64,000 nt of DNA from Perognathus longimembris pacificus (lineage: Eukaryota; Chordata; Mammalia; Rodentia; Heteromyidae). Shown piece after piece: positions 29,995 through 42,004 of the stretch; the stretch's first letter is position 1, and each line of letters begins with the position of its first letter. The translations under genes were made by a program, and so were the position numbers. Below the pieces are notes generated by a model, which had not been told where the DNA came from, did no database searches, and worked only from the letters and a program-made list of their open reading frames with translations. Location of the stretch: NCBI RefSeq assembly GCF_023159225.1, contig NC_063174.1, positions 43,392,191-43,456,190 of the forward strand, in the 5' to 3' direction.

Positions 29995-31357
29995 GAATTT
30001 TTTATTGCATTCATGGAAGGCCTCTTAAGTAAAGAAAATCCAGAGGCCAATGCTCCAAAACCAATATGGCTGCTCTACCAGGTCAAGAGAAATCCAGGCT
30101 CTCTCTAGTTCCCTGAGATCTCAGATATGTTTCTGACTTTCATGGTGGGGTGGCAGTGCAGGGTCAGTTCTTCATGATATCAAGACCCAGGCTTCTTCTA
30201 CATCATTTCCCTATCATTCTTAGTACAAGTTTCCACTCACTCTCCAAAATGGCAACTCAAGGAAGCTGAAAAGAAGGCAAGAACAAAGGCATATCTTCTC
30301 CCTCTCAGCACATTCCCTGGAAGTTCCTCATGAGCCTTCTAGTCAATTCACGTTGGTTGGAACTTAGTCACATCATCAAACACTGCTGCAAAGATTCCTG
30401 GAAGTTATTTTTATTCCAGGTAGCTCTAAACCTAACTAAAAATTGTGAGTCCAGTTTCTAGGGGAGGAAGCACAAGGTTATTGAGCCACAAGGTTATGGA
30501 GGATTCTCCTATCTCTAGGGAGTGTTTTACCCAGCATGCTTCTGGGTGCAAATTAACTAGGACAACAACCTAATCATTATCACAGAATTAGGACTGTATA
30601 CATATAGTAATGGGCTCATTTCCTGTCTGCATATAAATGACCTGTGTTCTGTTGTAATTGCCAACATTCAGTGCTATAAATCTTGAGCCCTCAGCTGCCC
30701 AAGGTCCTGTCTCTACCCAATAGTATCCCCTCCCCTACTCTGACACACACCCCCCCATCATGGCCACTCCCTGTCTGGGGTGGAATCTGGCTGTAGCAAA
30801 AGCTGGAGGAGGAATGAGGGGGAGGCCCTGTGGCAGCATAGTGGCACAGCAGGGACAGGCGGCGGTTGCCTTGGTGAGCTGGGCAGAGAGGTTTCTCTGC
30901 TACTGCTAAATGTGTCTTCCTGACCTGCCACCCACCTTCTTCTTCTCACATAGAAGACCTCCTGGGGGCCGAGGTTCCTCAATCCCAGCTGGTTCCCTGT
31001 GCCATCCTTTTAAAATTCACAGGTCCCTGCCAGTGACCCCTTCCTGTGTGAGGAGCTGGGAGCTCCAGCATCCTAGCATACAGCGTCAACACTGAGTCTC
31101 ACACTTGTTTCCCCACATGCCTTCAGGCTAGTCCTGCATGGGATGGGGTCATGGGGCCTCTTGGACATTGAAGCCATTGAACCTGAGAACTGTGGGTCAT
31201 AGCTGTTAGTCACCCAGCAGCTAGGGGGCATCCTGGGGTCCATAGCACTCGGCATCACAGGTAGGCTGCAATGGTGGGACTTCAAGCTGGCAATCCAGTT
31301 GCCAAGAAGCCAATAGGGACAGGGGAGTGTGCATGGTATTGACTGTCCCCACCAGCG
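29995..31357. other. Intergenic sequence, possible ancient repeat in the first 450 bp
   Basis: 30000-30450 has the texture of an old interspersed repeat (CTTAGTCACATCATCAAACAC) whose family I cannot name. The rest is unique. No supported exon. Confidence 0.35.
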
Positions 31358-31363
31358 CTTCAG

Positions 31364-31954
31364 TGTTGGGGATTCAGCTTTGGCCTTGAAGAGGGAAGGG
31401 CGATGAGAGTGCTCCTTCCCCCAGCCCTGGGGCAGTGTGGAAGTAAGCCACACCTATCTCCTTCTGGGTCTGGAACCAGAGGGGGTAGCTTTGAGACCTG
31501 GCCCCCCAACTTCTCGCCAGTGAGCACGTGTGCCTCCTTTTCACGGGCTTTGCCCAGAGGGCAGGATTATGGGAAGTGACGTTAGCCCATGATGGGGCCC
31601 TAGGGAGCTGCTCTTGGACAGACAAGCTCGCCGGCCTATTGCCAGCTCCTGGTCTATCAGCCCTTTCCTCGTCATCTCTGCTGGTATAAACTGTTAGCCC
31701 TTCCCTTTATTACACCAGATTGCTCTTGAAGCCTTCTCCGAGACTCCGTGTGCGCCTGGCTTCCTTGGTGGGTATAAGGAGGGAGGAGAACGGGGTCTCA
31801 TTCGGCCACATGCACCTGAGGCTTACCCTTGTTCCCCCACTCCACCTTGACTTGCCTGCAGGTCAGGCAGCCAGGGGAGAGGGTGAGAAAGGGAGCACAG
31901 ATAAAGGAGTAATCTTAGCATCCCCGCACCAGGGGAGGTAAATCTAGCCCCGCA
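31364..31954 (+). mobile_element. Solo LTR of the same ERVK/IAP-like family (copy 2)
   Basis: 591 bp, TGTTGGGGATTCA ... CTAGCCCCGCA, flanked by CTTCAG (31358-31363 and 31955-31960). It carries a TATAAA-like box near 31685. Length and order match copy 1, with scattered substitutions and small indels. No internal retroviral sequence is present. Confidence 0.9.
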
Positions 31955-31960
31955 CTTCAG

Positions 31961-32716
31961 GGACAAGAGCAGAGCAAGAGATGACTGTGACTGTGCTGGC
32001 AATGTTAGCAGCAAGCCACAATCTCTGCCCTGTGCTTTGCATGGTCACTTGAGACTCAAGGCTGTGGGTACCACTACCTACCCCTTCTCACTGTTGCCTC
32101 ACACTCTCCATTCAGAGACCCTGGCTCTGCCCTCTCTCCAGTCTAAGTCCAGAAAAATCATCCTAATGAGTCACATACCAGTGCCTACACCCTTTCCCCC
32201 TCCCACCCATGCCTTCTCAGCTTCCTGGCCTGCTCCACCCTAGGCCTAGGGTACTGCCTACACACCTCAGTCCCAGGGAATTCTGGGAAGTCACTGGGCC
32301 CTAAGGAAAGGGCTTGTAATGGAGCTCAGTGGAGTTCTGCATCAAAGGACTGCCTGGGAAACCCCCTCACATCCCCTCCTGCCCTCCCCTCCAACCTCTC
32401 ACAATCCAGGAAGGAGACAAGGGGAGAAGTGGGAGGACAGCCAGGTGAAGGCAAACCAAGTCCACCTTCTGGCAACTGGCCATGGGGAGCAGGGGCTGGG
32501 GTTGTTAGAGCTCATGTGCATCCACTTGCATCCACATAAAACACACACAATCACATCCACACTCATCCATGCGCCGGCACATGTGCACGCACATGCATAC
32601 ACGCACACATACATACACATACCTTAGTTCAAATTCTGCTAGGGAGTGCACTCTGTGGTTAGACATTTGAGTTCTGAGGTTAGACAGACATGGAGTTTCT
32701 TACCTGCCTTGTTTTA
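31961..32716. other. Intergenic sequence
   Basis: Unique, with a degenerate CA/TGCA-rich stretch at 32520-32625. No gene recognised. Confidence 0.35.
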
Positions 32717-32782
32717 TACACACACACACACACACGTGCATGCGTGTGCGCACACACACACATACATATATATATATGGGGG
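32717..32782 (+). repeat. (CA)n / (TA)n compound microsatellite
   Basis: CA arrays broken by CGTGCATGCGTGTG, then TATATATA and a G run. Confidence 0.9.
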
Positions 32783-32794
32783 GGGTTGTGGGTT

Positions 32795-32988
32795 TTTTTT
32801 TTTGCCAGTCCTGGGGCTTGGACTCAGGGCCTGAGCACTGTCTCTGGCTTCTTTTTGCTCAAGGCTAGCACTCTGCCACTTGAGCCACAGCACCATTTTC
32901 GGTTTTGTTTATGTGGTACTGAGAAATCGAACCCAGGACTTCATGTATGCAAGGCAAGCACTCTACCACTAAGATATATTCCCAGCCC
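32795..32988 (-). repeat. IDL-Geo-like dimeric SINE
   Basis: Antisense: GGCTTGGACTCAGGGCCTG to GAAATCGAACCCAGGACTTC and AAGATATATTCCCAGCCCC. Confidence 0.92.
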
Positions 32989-33712
32989 CTGCCTCATTAT
33001 ATTTTGAAGCAGTCATTTTATTCCGAAGGCCATGGGCGGGGCTTGAACCATCCAAGGTACCATGAGTGTAGACTTTCTTCCTCCCCAGCTCTGTCTCTTC
33101 TTGTTCCCCTCCTCAGGGATGACCATTGCCACAGATTCCCTCAGGCTCCTAGAGTCAGCCACAAGCAAGCCTACCTGCGCACCTCACCCATCCTCTGCAG
33201 TTGCTTTCTGGGGTACATACAGCCCCATTCTTTCTAACATCCACATGGTGCCTCACTGAGCCCCTGCACCACAATTTATGTAACATGTCCTTTGGGGATG
33301 AGCACAGGTCGTTTCCGGCTGTTTGTTTCTTTTTATCACTGCTATCTGTGGTCCATCATGGAGTATCCCTCTCCAGGCCCCTCTCTAGATTATGTGACAT
33401 GCCCACCTGTCAGAGCTGGGCATGAACAAGTGGGGCCTGGTGGGCCTTCCTTGCTGAATCTGTACATGAGAAGGCAGATGGTAACTTCACTCACAGGTAA
33501 AATAGAATATGCCCTGTGGGAACCTTGAACCTGGAGCCACGGAAGGCAGGAGAGGTGTCATGGGGACTGGTTGAAACTGACCAGCCCCCCTTCCTCAAGG
33601 CCCCCAAGGTGAGATGTCAGGGGAACAGCAGGGAAGTTGCTGCTGTGATGACTGGCAGTGGGGGTGGGGTTAGAGATTCATCCATAGCCCAGAGGGTATG
33701 TGGTGTGGTGTG

Positions 33713-33713
<1 letters not shown>
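32989..33713. other. Intergenic sequence, no feature recognised
   Basis: Unique DNA. No ORF with family similarity or splice support. Confidence 0.35.
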
Positions 33714-33759
<46 letters not shown>

Positions 33760-33768
33760 TGTGTGTGT
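33714..33768 (+). repeat. (GT)n microsatellite
   Basis: About 27 GT copies, one GA interruption. Confidence 0.97.
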
Positions 33769-33915
33769 ACACATGCAGGGAGGACAAGCAGGGACATGGG
33801 CTGAGGGGGCGGCTGAGCTCAAGGGAGCAGGCAGGCCTGGCTCTCTTGCTGAGTCATCCTTACCAAGCTGCCAGGAAGAGGACAGGCTGCTGTGATGGGA
33901 GGGGGAGGGCCAGGG

Positions 33916-33916
33916 A

Positions 33917-33967
<51 letters not shown>
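33916..33967 (+). repeat. (CA)n microsatellite
   Basis: About 25 CA copies, complementary to the GT array 148 bp upstream. Confidence 0.97.
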
Positions 33968-33969
<2 letters not shown>

Positions 33970-35060
33970 CTATCTCTGGGAAAAGGAACCCCTCCCAACA
34001 GAGGGAGGCTTTGTTCCCACAGAAGCAGACAAAGGAAGGCAGCTTCTGGCCCCATTCCTCAAAGCCTTCCTCTGTCTCCTCTATTCCCAATCCTCCCCTC
34101 CCCCCTTCCCTGTGGCCTGGGATTAAGAGGTTTCCAAAATGCTGGGCGTTGGGAGACCCCTATATTGCTCCTCTGTGCCACGCCCACCCTCCTGGCTTCA
34201 GGTGGGATCCGATGGAAGGTGGCAGGTACAGTGGTGGGAGGCAGGTGGGTTGCACTCATGGACAAGCTAGGACTTGCTGGAAACTAGTTTGTGCCTTAGT
34301 GCAGAATCCTAGGCCCCAGCTCTTGTTCTACTCTCTACCCTTCCTGATATGTCTCTAGTCACAGGGCTCTGATTTATAGAAACATCTGAATTTGAAAGGA
34401 TTTAAGCAAGGAACCTTTTTGCTTTGTCTCTAATCTCAGCTTTTAATGATATTTTATTAAAAATCCCTTCTTCTGCCCCTAAGCCATATTTCTGGAAGAT
34501 TTACTAGCTTTATGGTCATTTTCAATTATTAAAAAAATTCATGTTAGTCTAGTTCGATATGAGAGCTAAGTACCATATGCAATTAGAGGCCTCTGCCTTA
34601 TGCTTCTCAGTGCCAGGCAAGATTAGGGAGGTGGACCAGGATTTCTCTTCCTCCTTTCCTCCTCAGTTCTTCCTTTTCCAAGACTGGAGGTTGGAACAGG
34701 ATGAGATGGAGGCAAGGAAAGAGGTGAGGGCAGCAGGCAAGTCTTGCTCTCTGGGATAGCAGCGATGGGCTATGGGCACCTATGGGAGCAGGCTTCCAAC
34801 AGGGTTTGGATCATTGGATAGACTTTACCCAATCCCCACTCAGTTCTAGTGCCCGTAGACCCACCCCTTACATTCCTCCTTAACTGCTTCTCCAGTGATG
34901 GCTGGACCCAGAGAAACACTCCTGCCTAGCCAAATGGCAGCACACAGGCCTCCTCCACTGCCTCTGGGCTGCCTGGATGCTCTTTCTCCTTCCCAACCAT
35001 GCTTCCCTTGGGCATGCAATGCCGCTCCATTCACACTGTGAGCAAACCTGGAGCAGCAAT
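33968..35060. other. Intergenic sequence, no feature recognised
   Basis: Unique DNA. An AT-rich patch at 34440-34560 (TTAATGATATTTTATTAAAAATCCC) may be conserved or an old repeat. Confidence 0.35.
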
Positions 35061-35131
35061 CCTCTCTCCCTCTCTCCCCCCCCCTCTCTCTTTCTCTCCA
35101 CCCCCCTTCTCTCTCTCTCCATCCCTCTCCT

Positions 35132-35164
<33 letters not shown>

Positions 35165-35165
35165 G

Positions 35166-35207
<42 letters not shown>

Positions 35208-35212
35208 ACACA
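35061..35212 (+). repeat. Pyrimidine tract then (CT)n(CA)n
   Basis: About 100 bp of C/T-rich repeats pass into a CA array at the tail side of the next antisense SINE. Confidence 0.95.
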
Positions 35213-35447
35213 AACTCAATGGTCATGGGACTTGAACTCAGAGCCTGGGCACTATCCCTGAGCTTTTTCACTCAAGGCTAGTGCTCTACCACTGTGAGTC
35301 ACAGCGCCACTTCTGGTTTTCTGGTGGTTAATTGGAGATAAGAGTCTCACAGCCTTTCCTGCCCAGGCTGGCTTTGAACCGTGATCTTCACAACTCAGCT
35401 TCCTAAGTAGCTAAGATTATAGGCATGAACCATCAGTGCCTAGCTCT
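35213..35447 (-). repeat. Composite B1-like + Geo-like SINE
   Basis: GGGACTTGAACTCAGAGCCTGG, TTAATTGGAGATAAGAGTC, AGCTAAGATTATAGGCATG. Confidence 0.88.
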
Positions 35448-35760
35448 ACCTCTCTTTTTAATTTTTTTAAAAAATTGTTATTACAAAGGAGACATACAGA
35501 GGAGTTACACTTAGATAGGCCAGGTAAAGAGTACATTTCCTTTTGAACAATGTCACCTCTTCCCTTGCTCTCTCCCAGTTTTCCCCTCCCATCCCCACCC
35601 ACAAGTTGCATAGTTCACTTTCAACTTAGTGTATAGTAGTACCATTGCTACATTTGTTTACCCTTTGTCCCTCCATTTCTGTGCCTCCTCTTCCCCTCCC
35701 AAAGATATAAACAAACAAACAAAACCAAAAGAAAACAAAAACAGCAAAAGAAAAAAAAAT
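35448..35760 (-). mobile_element. Probable LINE-1 3' UTR fragment, antisense
   Basis: GACATACAGAGGAGTTACAC, GTAAAGAGTACATTTCC and a C-rich run mirror L1 3' UTR order, diverged. An A/C-rich (AAAC)n stretch ends it. Confidence 0.55.
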
Positions 35761-36339
35761 CCTCTTGTTCTCATTTCCTGGAGTTCGTTTCACTAAGTGT
35801 TCCTTTGTGTGATCAGATGCACATGGGCATTGTGCCTTTCTGGGTGAATCCCTACCCACCTCTCCTTAGAGTGGATGGTGCTGGACATCTGGCGACTCCA
35901 CTCTGGGCTCCAGTCATCAACTTCCCAGCCATGGAATCGGAATGAATCAGCATCCTGCTACAAACACATAAGCATCCTGAGACAGCCCAGCCCTCGCTAT
36001 GCAAAACAGGAGTGGAATGGGTTCTGATCATGCTTTCGTTTCTAACATCAGTGAAATCATGTGGCACATGTTGTCTTATAACCTTTCTGTAGTCACTTAG
36101 CAACGCCCTGTGGTCATAGTTTCATGTCAAAAATATTCACCTGCAATTTAATGTTCAGCACGTATGTCAGATGAATATAAGTGCATCACACACTTCCCAA
36201 ACCTAGTGGCATAAAGCCATAATGACTTCTTGTTTCTTGCTAGTCTACGGGTATACCAGGCCAGTCTTCTGACACCTCTTTTTCACCTAGGGAGAGAAAT
36301 TTGTTGTCCCGACTTTGCTGACTTGCTTCCTACTGGGGT
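35761..36339. other. Intergenic sequence, no feature recognised
   Basis: 35860-36120 resembles an old LINE/MER-like relic (TGTGGTCATAGTTTCATG) but is not assignable. Confidence 0.3.
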
Positions 36340-36425
36340 CACCTCGGTCAGAGTACTGAGCCTCAGTTTCCTTATTTATACAGCATTGAAGAGGATAGCA
36401 GGAATGCCTGGAAGATAAAATGAGA
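36340..36425 (+). repeat. MIR fragment
   Basis: CTGAGCCTCAGTTTCCTTATTTATAC followed by ATTGAAGAGGATAGCAG matches the MIR 3' half. Confidence 0.6.
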
Positions 36426-37192
36426 ACTATAATAATAGCATCTTCCTTGCAGGAAGTTAATGTGGTAATACAGTATTAGCTGTTCTTGTGAATGCTGCTG
36501 TTGGGTTTGGTCGTGCCCTGGCTCGGGGTGTGGCTAGGAGGGAATTGCTGGTTGATATGTGCAATAGGATGTCATGGATGTTAAAACAGAAGCTCGTGGT
36601 CAGACACCACTCACCACAGCGAGGGCTGGGATGCCTAAGGATGCTTCTGTGGCTGGCACTTCAGCCTATCACACTGTAAGGCACTGCAGGGAGGCAGGGT
36701 GTCTGCTGGGAATAGAAAGATCTGGAAGGACACAGAGCACAAGGCTGAGAATACTCAGCTTTGTTAAGCTGAAGGAGGAAGAGAAGTTGAGGGGAAGAAT
36801 TCATCTCATTGCAACTTAGCTACTACATTTTCCTGCATACTAAGATAGGCTGGTAACAATGTCAGGACTCACACGCTCCAAAGCAGGTAGAGCCAGGGTA
36901 GAAGTACTGTTCCCATCACATATCCTGTGGCCATCTGTAGCCTCTGTCCTGCTAACTCCATCATGGAAGGCCTTTTATCTATTTCAGGGAAGAGAAAAGA
37001 GGCAAAAACCCAACTAACCAAACACACACACACCCAACAAAACACACCAAGGTAGTGTCTCCAAGGGACAGGAGACCATATCAGAATACCCAGCGACATA
37101 ATGGCTTTCTGGCCCCAAATATCTTATTTCAATTCTTCCATGTGCAATTTCAGATATCCTAACATGAACAGATCCAGGCCCATGTGATTATA
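36426..37192. other. Intergenic sequence, no feature recognised
   Basis: Unique DNA, with a short ACACAC/AACCAAAC stretch near 37020. Confidence 0.35.
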
Positions 37193-37285
37193 GTATATGT
37201 ATGTATATAAACATATATATACATATATACACATATATGTATATACATATATGTATATACATATATATACACACACATATGTGAT
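37193..37285. repeat. AT-rich (TATG/CATA)n palindromic tract
   Basis: Alternating TATGTATATA and CATATATACA blocks are self-complementary and can extrude as hairpins. Confidence 0.85.
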
Positions 37286-37983
37286 TTGAAGCAAACAAAA
37301 ATATAAAATATATAAAATATGGCCAAAAATGCTCTTGCTAGTCATTTAAGAAATAAAACATTACCAAATAAAATCTTAAATTATTCCTGGTGGCCCTTTT
37401 TGGGCCTTATACATGCTAGGCAATAACTATCACTGAGTGATATGATACCTCCAACCCTGACTCCTGCACCCACAGTCTGAATCTGATAGGTAGAACATTC
37501 TGCTCTACAGAGATCTGGGCTCCCAGGGAAGGGAGGCCAAAGACTGAAGTAGCTGGGGACACAGACAGATGAAGGAAAAGAGTTGACTCTGAAGTCCAAT
37601 CCCAAGGAAGGTTGAGGCAAGGAAGGCTCGAGGTGTAAGAAATTGCTTGTACTCTCCATTCATGAACTGAAGTTAACCATTCAAAAAAAAAAAAAAAGCT
37701 AAACTTCATGCCAAAATGATAATGAGCAGAGAAGTAAGAGCCATCAGAAAAGGTGAACTTATTCACAGTGCCTGCTGGAATGGTTCCAGGCATTTTACAG
37801 GTCTTAATTCTCTAAACCCTGGGAAGTAGGTTCATTTAGCATTTGCTTCTATTACCTCTGACATTCTCTCTTGTATTTGTCTTTGAACAGTTTGATTATA
37901 ATGAGCCTCAGTATAGATCTCCTTGTGATTATCGCACCTGGACTTCCTTGAATTCACAGATTAATTTAACTTATTAAATTTTT
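37286..37983. other. Intergenic sequence, no feature recognised
   Basis: Unique DNA with a 16-A run near 37682, possibly the tail of an unidentified old retroelement. Confidence 0.3.
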
Positions 37984-38218
37984 TTTTGTGGTTTGGTCCT
38001 GGGGTATGAACTCAAGGCCTAGGTACTATGCCTGAGCTTCTTTTGCTCAAGGCTAGGGCTCTATCACTTGAGTTACAGCTACACTTAGTATCTTTCGGTG
38101 GTTTCTTGGAGATAAGTGTCTGTCTCACAGACTTTCCTGCTCAGGCTGGCTTTGAACTGCTATCCTCAGATCTCAGCCTCCTGAACAGGGTTACAGGCAT
38201 GAGCCACTGGCATTCAGC
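37984..38218 (-). repeat. Composite B1-like + Geo-like SINE
   Basis: GGGGTATGAACTCAAGGCC, GGAGATAAGTGTCTGTCTCACAG, GGTTACAGGCATGAGCC. Confidence 0.85.
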
Positions 38219-40040
38219 CATCAATTAATTTTTTATAATCAGATTTGTAAAGTGCATGCCCATTATTGCTTAAGGCATTCTTTCTGCCTCTGTTCTCCTT
38301 CAGGACTCATTATGTATATGTTGCTATGTATGTTAAAAAGAAAAAGGGAAACTCAACACAGTCCAATGCGCCTCTCTTACAACTATGATCTTTTCATAGT
38401 AGGCAGAAAAAGTGAAATCAGGCTGGGCAGGTCTGTGTCGACAGCACCAGATGTGGCATTAGTCTCTCTCTCTTCCAAAACTCCTGGGTGTGTTTGTTCA
38501 GAGGGAAGAGGAGGGAAGATGATTCATTATTGTCAGCAGCAAGACAGTTCTAAGATATGATATTTGAGGGAAAGACATATGCTTTCAGTTTAAATCATTT
38601 CCCATCATTGCTTAATGATGCCCCACAGGTTCTAGGGCTCTGGCTCCTCAGGGTGACCTAACTTCAAATTCACTAATTCTTTCTTCTGCCTGCTCATTTC
38701 TTCAGAATTTCGACTTGGCCCTTTACTGACTCCTGTTTATTGAGATTCTCTTGTTGGCGAGACATCATTCTCATGGCTTCCTTTAGCCTTTTGCTCACTG
38801 TTTCCTTGACCTCTGTGAGCATATTTGAACTAGTGGATCTAAAGTCTTTGTAAAGTAAGTCTAACTTCTAGGCTTCCCAAGGGACAGTTTCTATTAATTG
38901 CCATTTTTCTCCAATATGGTCTATACTTTCTTGTTTCCTTATGTTCTTTTATTATTTTTTTTGCTGAAAACAGGATATTTTGATATTATAATTGGCAAAC
39001 TCCTTCCCAACTATATATCTTGCTGTCATTGTTGTCTATGGCCACTGAAATTACTATTCTGTTAGCTTTATGCACCCTAATATTAATTGAATGGAGGTTT
39101 CCTTAAACAACTGAGACAAAAGCAGCAAAAACCTCTCAGACTTTGTGGACTCTGAGTGTATGTGTGAAAGAGAGAAAGAGAGACTAAGAGTGAGACAGAG
39201 ACAGAAGAGACAGAGAGAGTTCACATGTATACCTTCATCTTCAGAATCTTGTTGCACAGAGGCTGAAAGTCACCTAGAGGTGATATCCCAGGGCCCCATC
39301 TCAGGGGCACTTGTCCTCTATATTCCCAGGATCATGTCAGAGTTTTTCACAAAATGGGAAGGAACATATATTTCTAGAAGGACAAATAACATTGAGAAGC
39401 TTTTTAACAGATCACCTGGCTCATGGCCGATGAATGAGCTCAAGGCTGACAGCTTACTGACCAAAATGTCCCAGAGTTGATGAAGAAGAGAGCAGGAAGA
39501 AGCTTTTCCGGCACTGTTTCCAACACCTGCATGTCCCCTGTGGCTGGCGTTTCAGAGGAAAGCCACCCGGGGGTTCACGGAACCACCTGTGAACCACACA
39601 TCCCTGTCCCAGGCAGTCTTACCCACAGCTCCAACTTGATCTGGCATTTGCCATGGTGGGGGAAAAATTGTGAGCCATATATTTGGTATATAAAATTATT
39701 GTTGTATATTGTTTTTAATGCTATGTGAGCTTCATGCAAAATATTGTGAACATTCATTCCTCCTTTTACTCTCTGGAACAGTTTAAATAGCCTTGGCATT
39801 ATCTGCCTCACTCACAAAATTTCTCTCTAATGATTCTTTTCTTGCCTATCTTTTTCAATTAATTAGTCTGTTATTGGTCCCAATTGCCTCAGATAAAGGA
39901 GTTTTATAACTTCAGAAATTTTAACAATAAGCATATTTTATCCTGGTAAATCATCAGTGTATTAAAATATTAAGTTAAGGAAATAAACAGAAACATGTAA
40001 GCATTGATATGGAAAACTCCAATATAAGATCATTTATATT
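38219..40040. other. AT-rich intergenic sequence with probable ancient L1 relic
   Basis: 38650-39020 reads like an old antisense L1 tail (TTTTTGCTGAAAACAGGATATTTTG). The remaining sequence has no assignable feature. Confidence 0.35.
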
Positions 40041-40345
40041 AAAGCCCAAAAGATGTGAGGCAGAGACTGGAGGATGGCAGTTTGAGGCCAACCTGGGGGA
40101 GAAAAGTGTAAAATACTCCATCTCAACCAATGGTTGGGCACAGCGGTGCACACCTGTCATTTCCAGTGACACATGGAAACACAAATAGGTGGATCATAGT
40201 TCTGGCTAGCCAGAGCATAAAGCAAGACCCTACCTTGGGAATAATCAAAAGAAAGAGGGATTGGAGGCTCAAGTGGTAGAGCACTTGTCTCCCAAGTAGG
40301 GGGGCCTTAAACTCAATCCCCAGTACTACAGAAAAAAATGGGGGG
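40041..40345 (+). repeat. Old B1-like + ID-like composite
   Basis: AGTTTGAGGCCAACCTGGG, GGGCACAGCGGTGCACACCTG and GGCTCAAGTGGTAGAGCACTTG, then CTCAATCCCCAGTACTACAG. Confidence 0.65.
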
Positions 40346-40721
40346 AGGGAACAAAAGGAGACCAAATCGGTAAATGATGGCATCTTAACATGGTAAGATA
40401 TGTGCCTAATGAAAATTATGTTTGGGTATCAGGGTACTTGGGACTTTTCATTTTAATGTTTCTGAAAATTTCACAGAAGGGAATAATTACTTTTACATTC
40501 AATAACACATCATTTTTAAATCAAGAAAATTCTCCAAGCCACCTCATTTCCCAGCCTCTCCTCTAAAGCTTTCTCATTAAGTTATTGGTTTTATAAAGTG
40601 CTATCTAATGCCCCAGGCAGCACTAATTTACTTGTCTTCAAGTGTTTTTGACAAGTACTCCCAGGTAGCCAGCCACTGCAGTACAGGAACAGTTCCCAGT
40701 CAAGTGAGAAAAGAACCCTTA

Positions 40722-40860
40722 AGAGCCAGGTCATTGAGCACACCTGCAACCCCAGCATTTGGGAGGCTGATGCAGGAGTATCTGGTGTTTGAGGCCAATC
40801 TTAGCTACATGGTGAGTCAGACCTACAAAGTGACTTTGCCTCAAAAAAAAAAAAAAAAAG
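40722..40860 (+). repeat. B1 (7SL-derived) SINE
   Basis: CACACCTGCAACCCCAGCATTTGGGAGGCTGA to GCCTC plus a 17-A tail. Confidence 0.85.
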
Positions 40861-40916
40861 TGAGATAAAGTCCATAGCTACCAAACACGTCAAATCAATC
40901 CCTTAAAACTATTTTT

Positions 40917-41142
40917 TAGTCAAGTGCTGGTTGCTCACACATGTAACCCTAGCTCCTCAGAAGGCTGAAATCTGAGGATTGCTGCTCAAAACCAGCCTAT
41001 TATGAGACTCCTATCTCTCCAATTAACTACCAAAAAGCCCAAAATGAGGCTATGACTCAAGTAGTAGAGCGCTAGCACTGAACAAAAAAGCTCAAGGACA
41101 GTGCCCGAGCCCTGAGTTCAAATCCCAAGACAGGCAAAACAA
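40917..41142 (+). repeat. Composite B1-like + Geo-like SINE
   Basis: AAGTGCTGGTTGCTCACACATG to GAGTTCAAATCCCAAGAC. Confidence 0.85.
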
Positions 41143-41149
41143 AAGCTTT

Positions 41150-41398
41150 CTTTTTTTTTTTTAATTAAACTTTTTATTTTATTTACTTATTTTTTTGCCA
41201 GTCCTGGGCTTTGGACTTAGGGCCTGAGCACTGTCCCTGGCTTCTTTTGCTCAAAGCTAGCACTCTGCCACTTGAGCCACAGCACCACTTCTGGCCATTT
41301 TCTATATATGTGGTGCTGAGGAATCCAACCCAGGGCTTCATGTATATGAGGCAAGCACTCTTGCCACTAGGCCATATTCCCAGCCTCCAGCCCCCCAC
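41150..41398 (-). repeat. IDL-Geo-like dimeric SINE with T-rich tail
   Basis: GGACTTAGGGCCTGAGCACT, GGAATCCAACCCAGGGCTTC, GGCCATATTCCCAGCC. The T-rich 5' flank is the antisense tail. Confidence 0.9.
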
Positions 41399-41454
41399 CA
41401 CCTCTTTTTTTTTTTTTTTTTAAACTCCGGTTAGTACTGCTCTCTCCCTACAAG

Positions 41455-41866
41455 ACGTGGAAGGTAGCTGGGTATTCATGGCAGAGAAATCGCCAAGATG
41501 CTTATCTCCAATTTACCAACAGAAACAACAGAAGAAGAGGTATGGCTTAAGTGCCAACCTTGAGTGAAAAAGGCTAAGCACAAGACCCCGAGTTCAAGTC
41601 CAAGTACTGGCATAAAAAAATAAATAAAAAGCCAGGCACTGGTGGCCTACACCTGTAATCCTAACTACTCAGGAGCTGAGATCTGATGATCAGGGTTCAA
41701 AGTCAGCCCAGACAGGAAAGTCTGTGAGACTCTTACTCCGATTAATCACAGAAAAAGCCAGAAGTGGTGCTGTAGCTCAAGTGGCTAGCCTTGAGCAAAA
41801 GGAGCTCAGGGACAGCACCCAAGCCTAGAGTTCAAGCCCCAGTACTGGCAAAAAAAAATTTTTTTT
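41455..41866 (+). repeat. Two composite SINEs in tandem
   Basis: A partial copy (41455-41630, ending CCAAGTACTGGCAT plus A-rich tail) abuts a fuller one (41631-41866, GCCAGGCACTGGTGGCC to AAGCCCCAGTACTGGC). The second probably inserted into the first one's A-tail. Confidence 0.82.
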
Positions 41867-41881
41867 AAAAAATCCCAATAT

Positions 41882-41929
<48 letters not shown>
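41882..41929 (+). repeat. (GT)n microsatellite
   Basis: About 23 GT copies 15 bp after the SINE tail. Confidence 0.97.
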
Positions 41930-42004
41930 CATGCATCTGACTCTTTTAAGAGCGAAGCCAAGCCATATTGATTATCATCACTTGGTAAGTGTAAAGCAAG
42001 ACAA

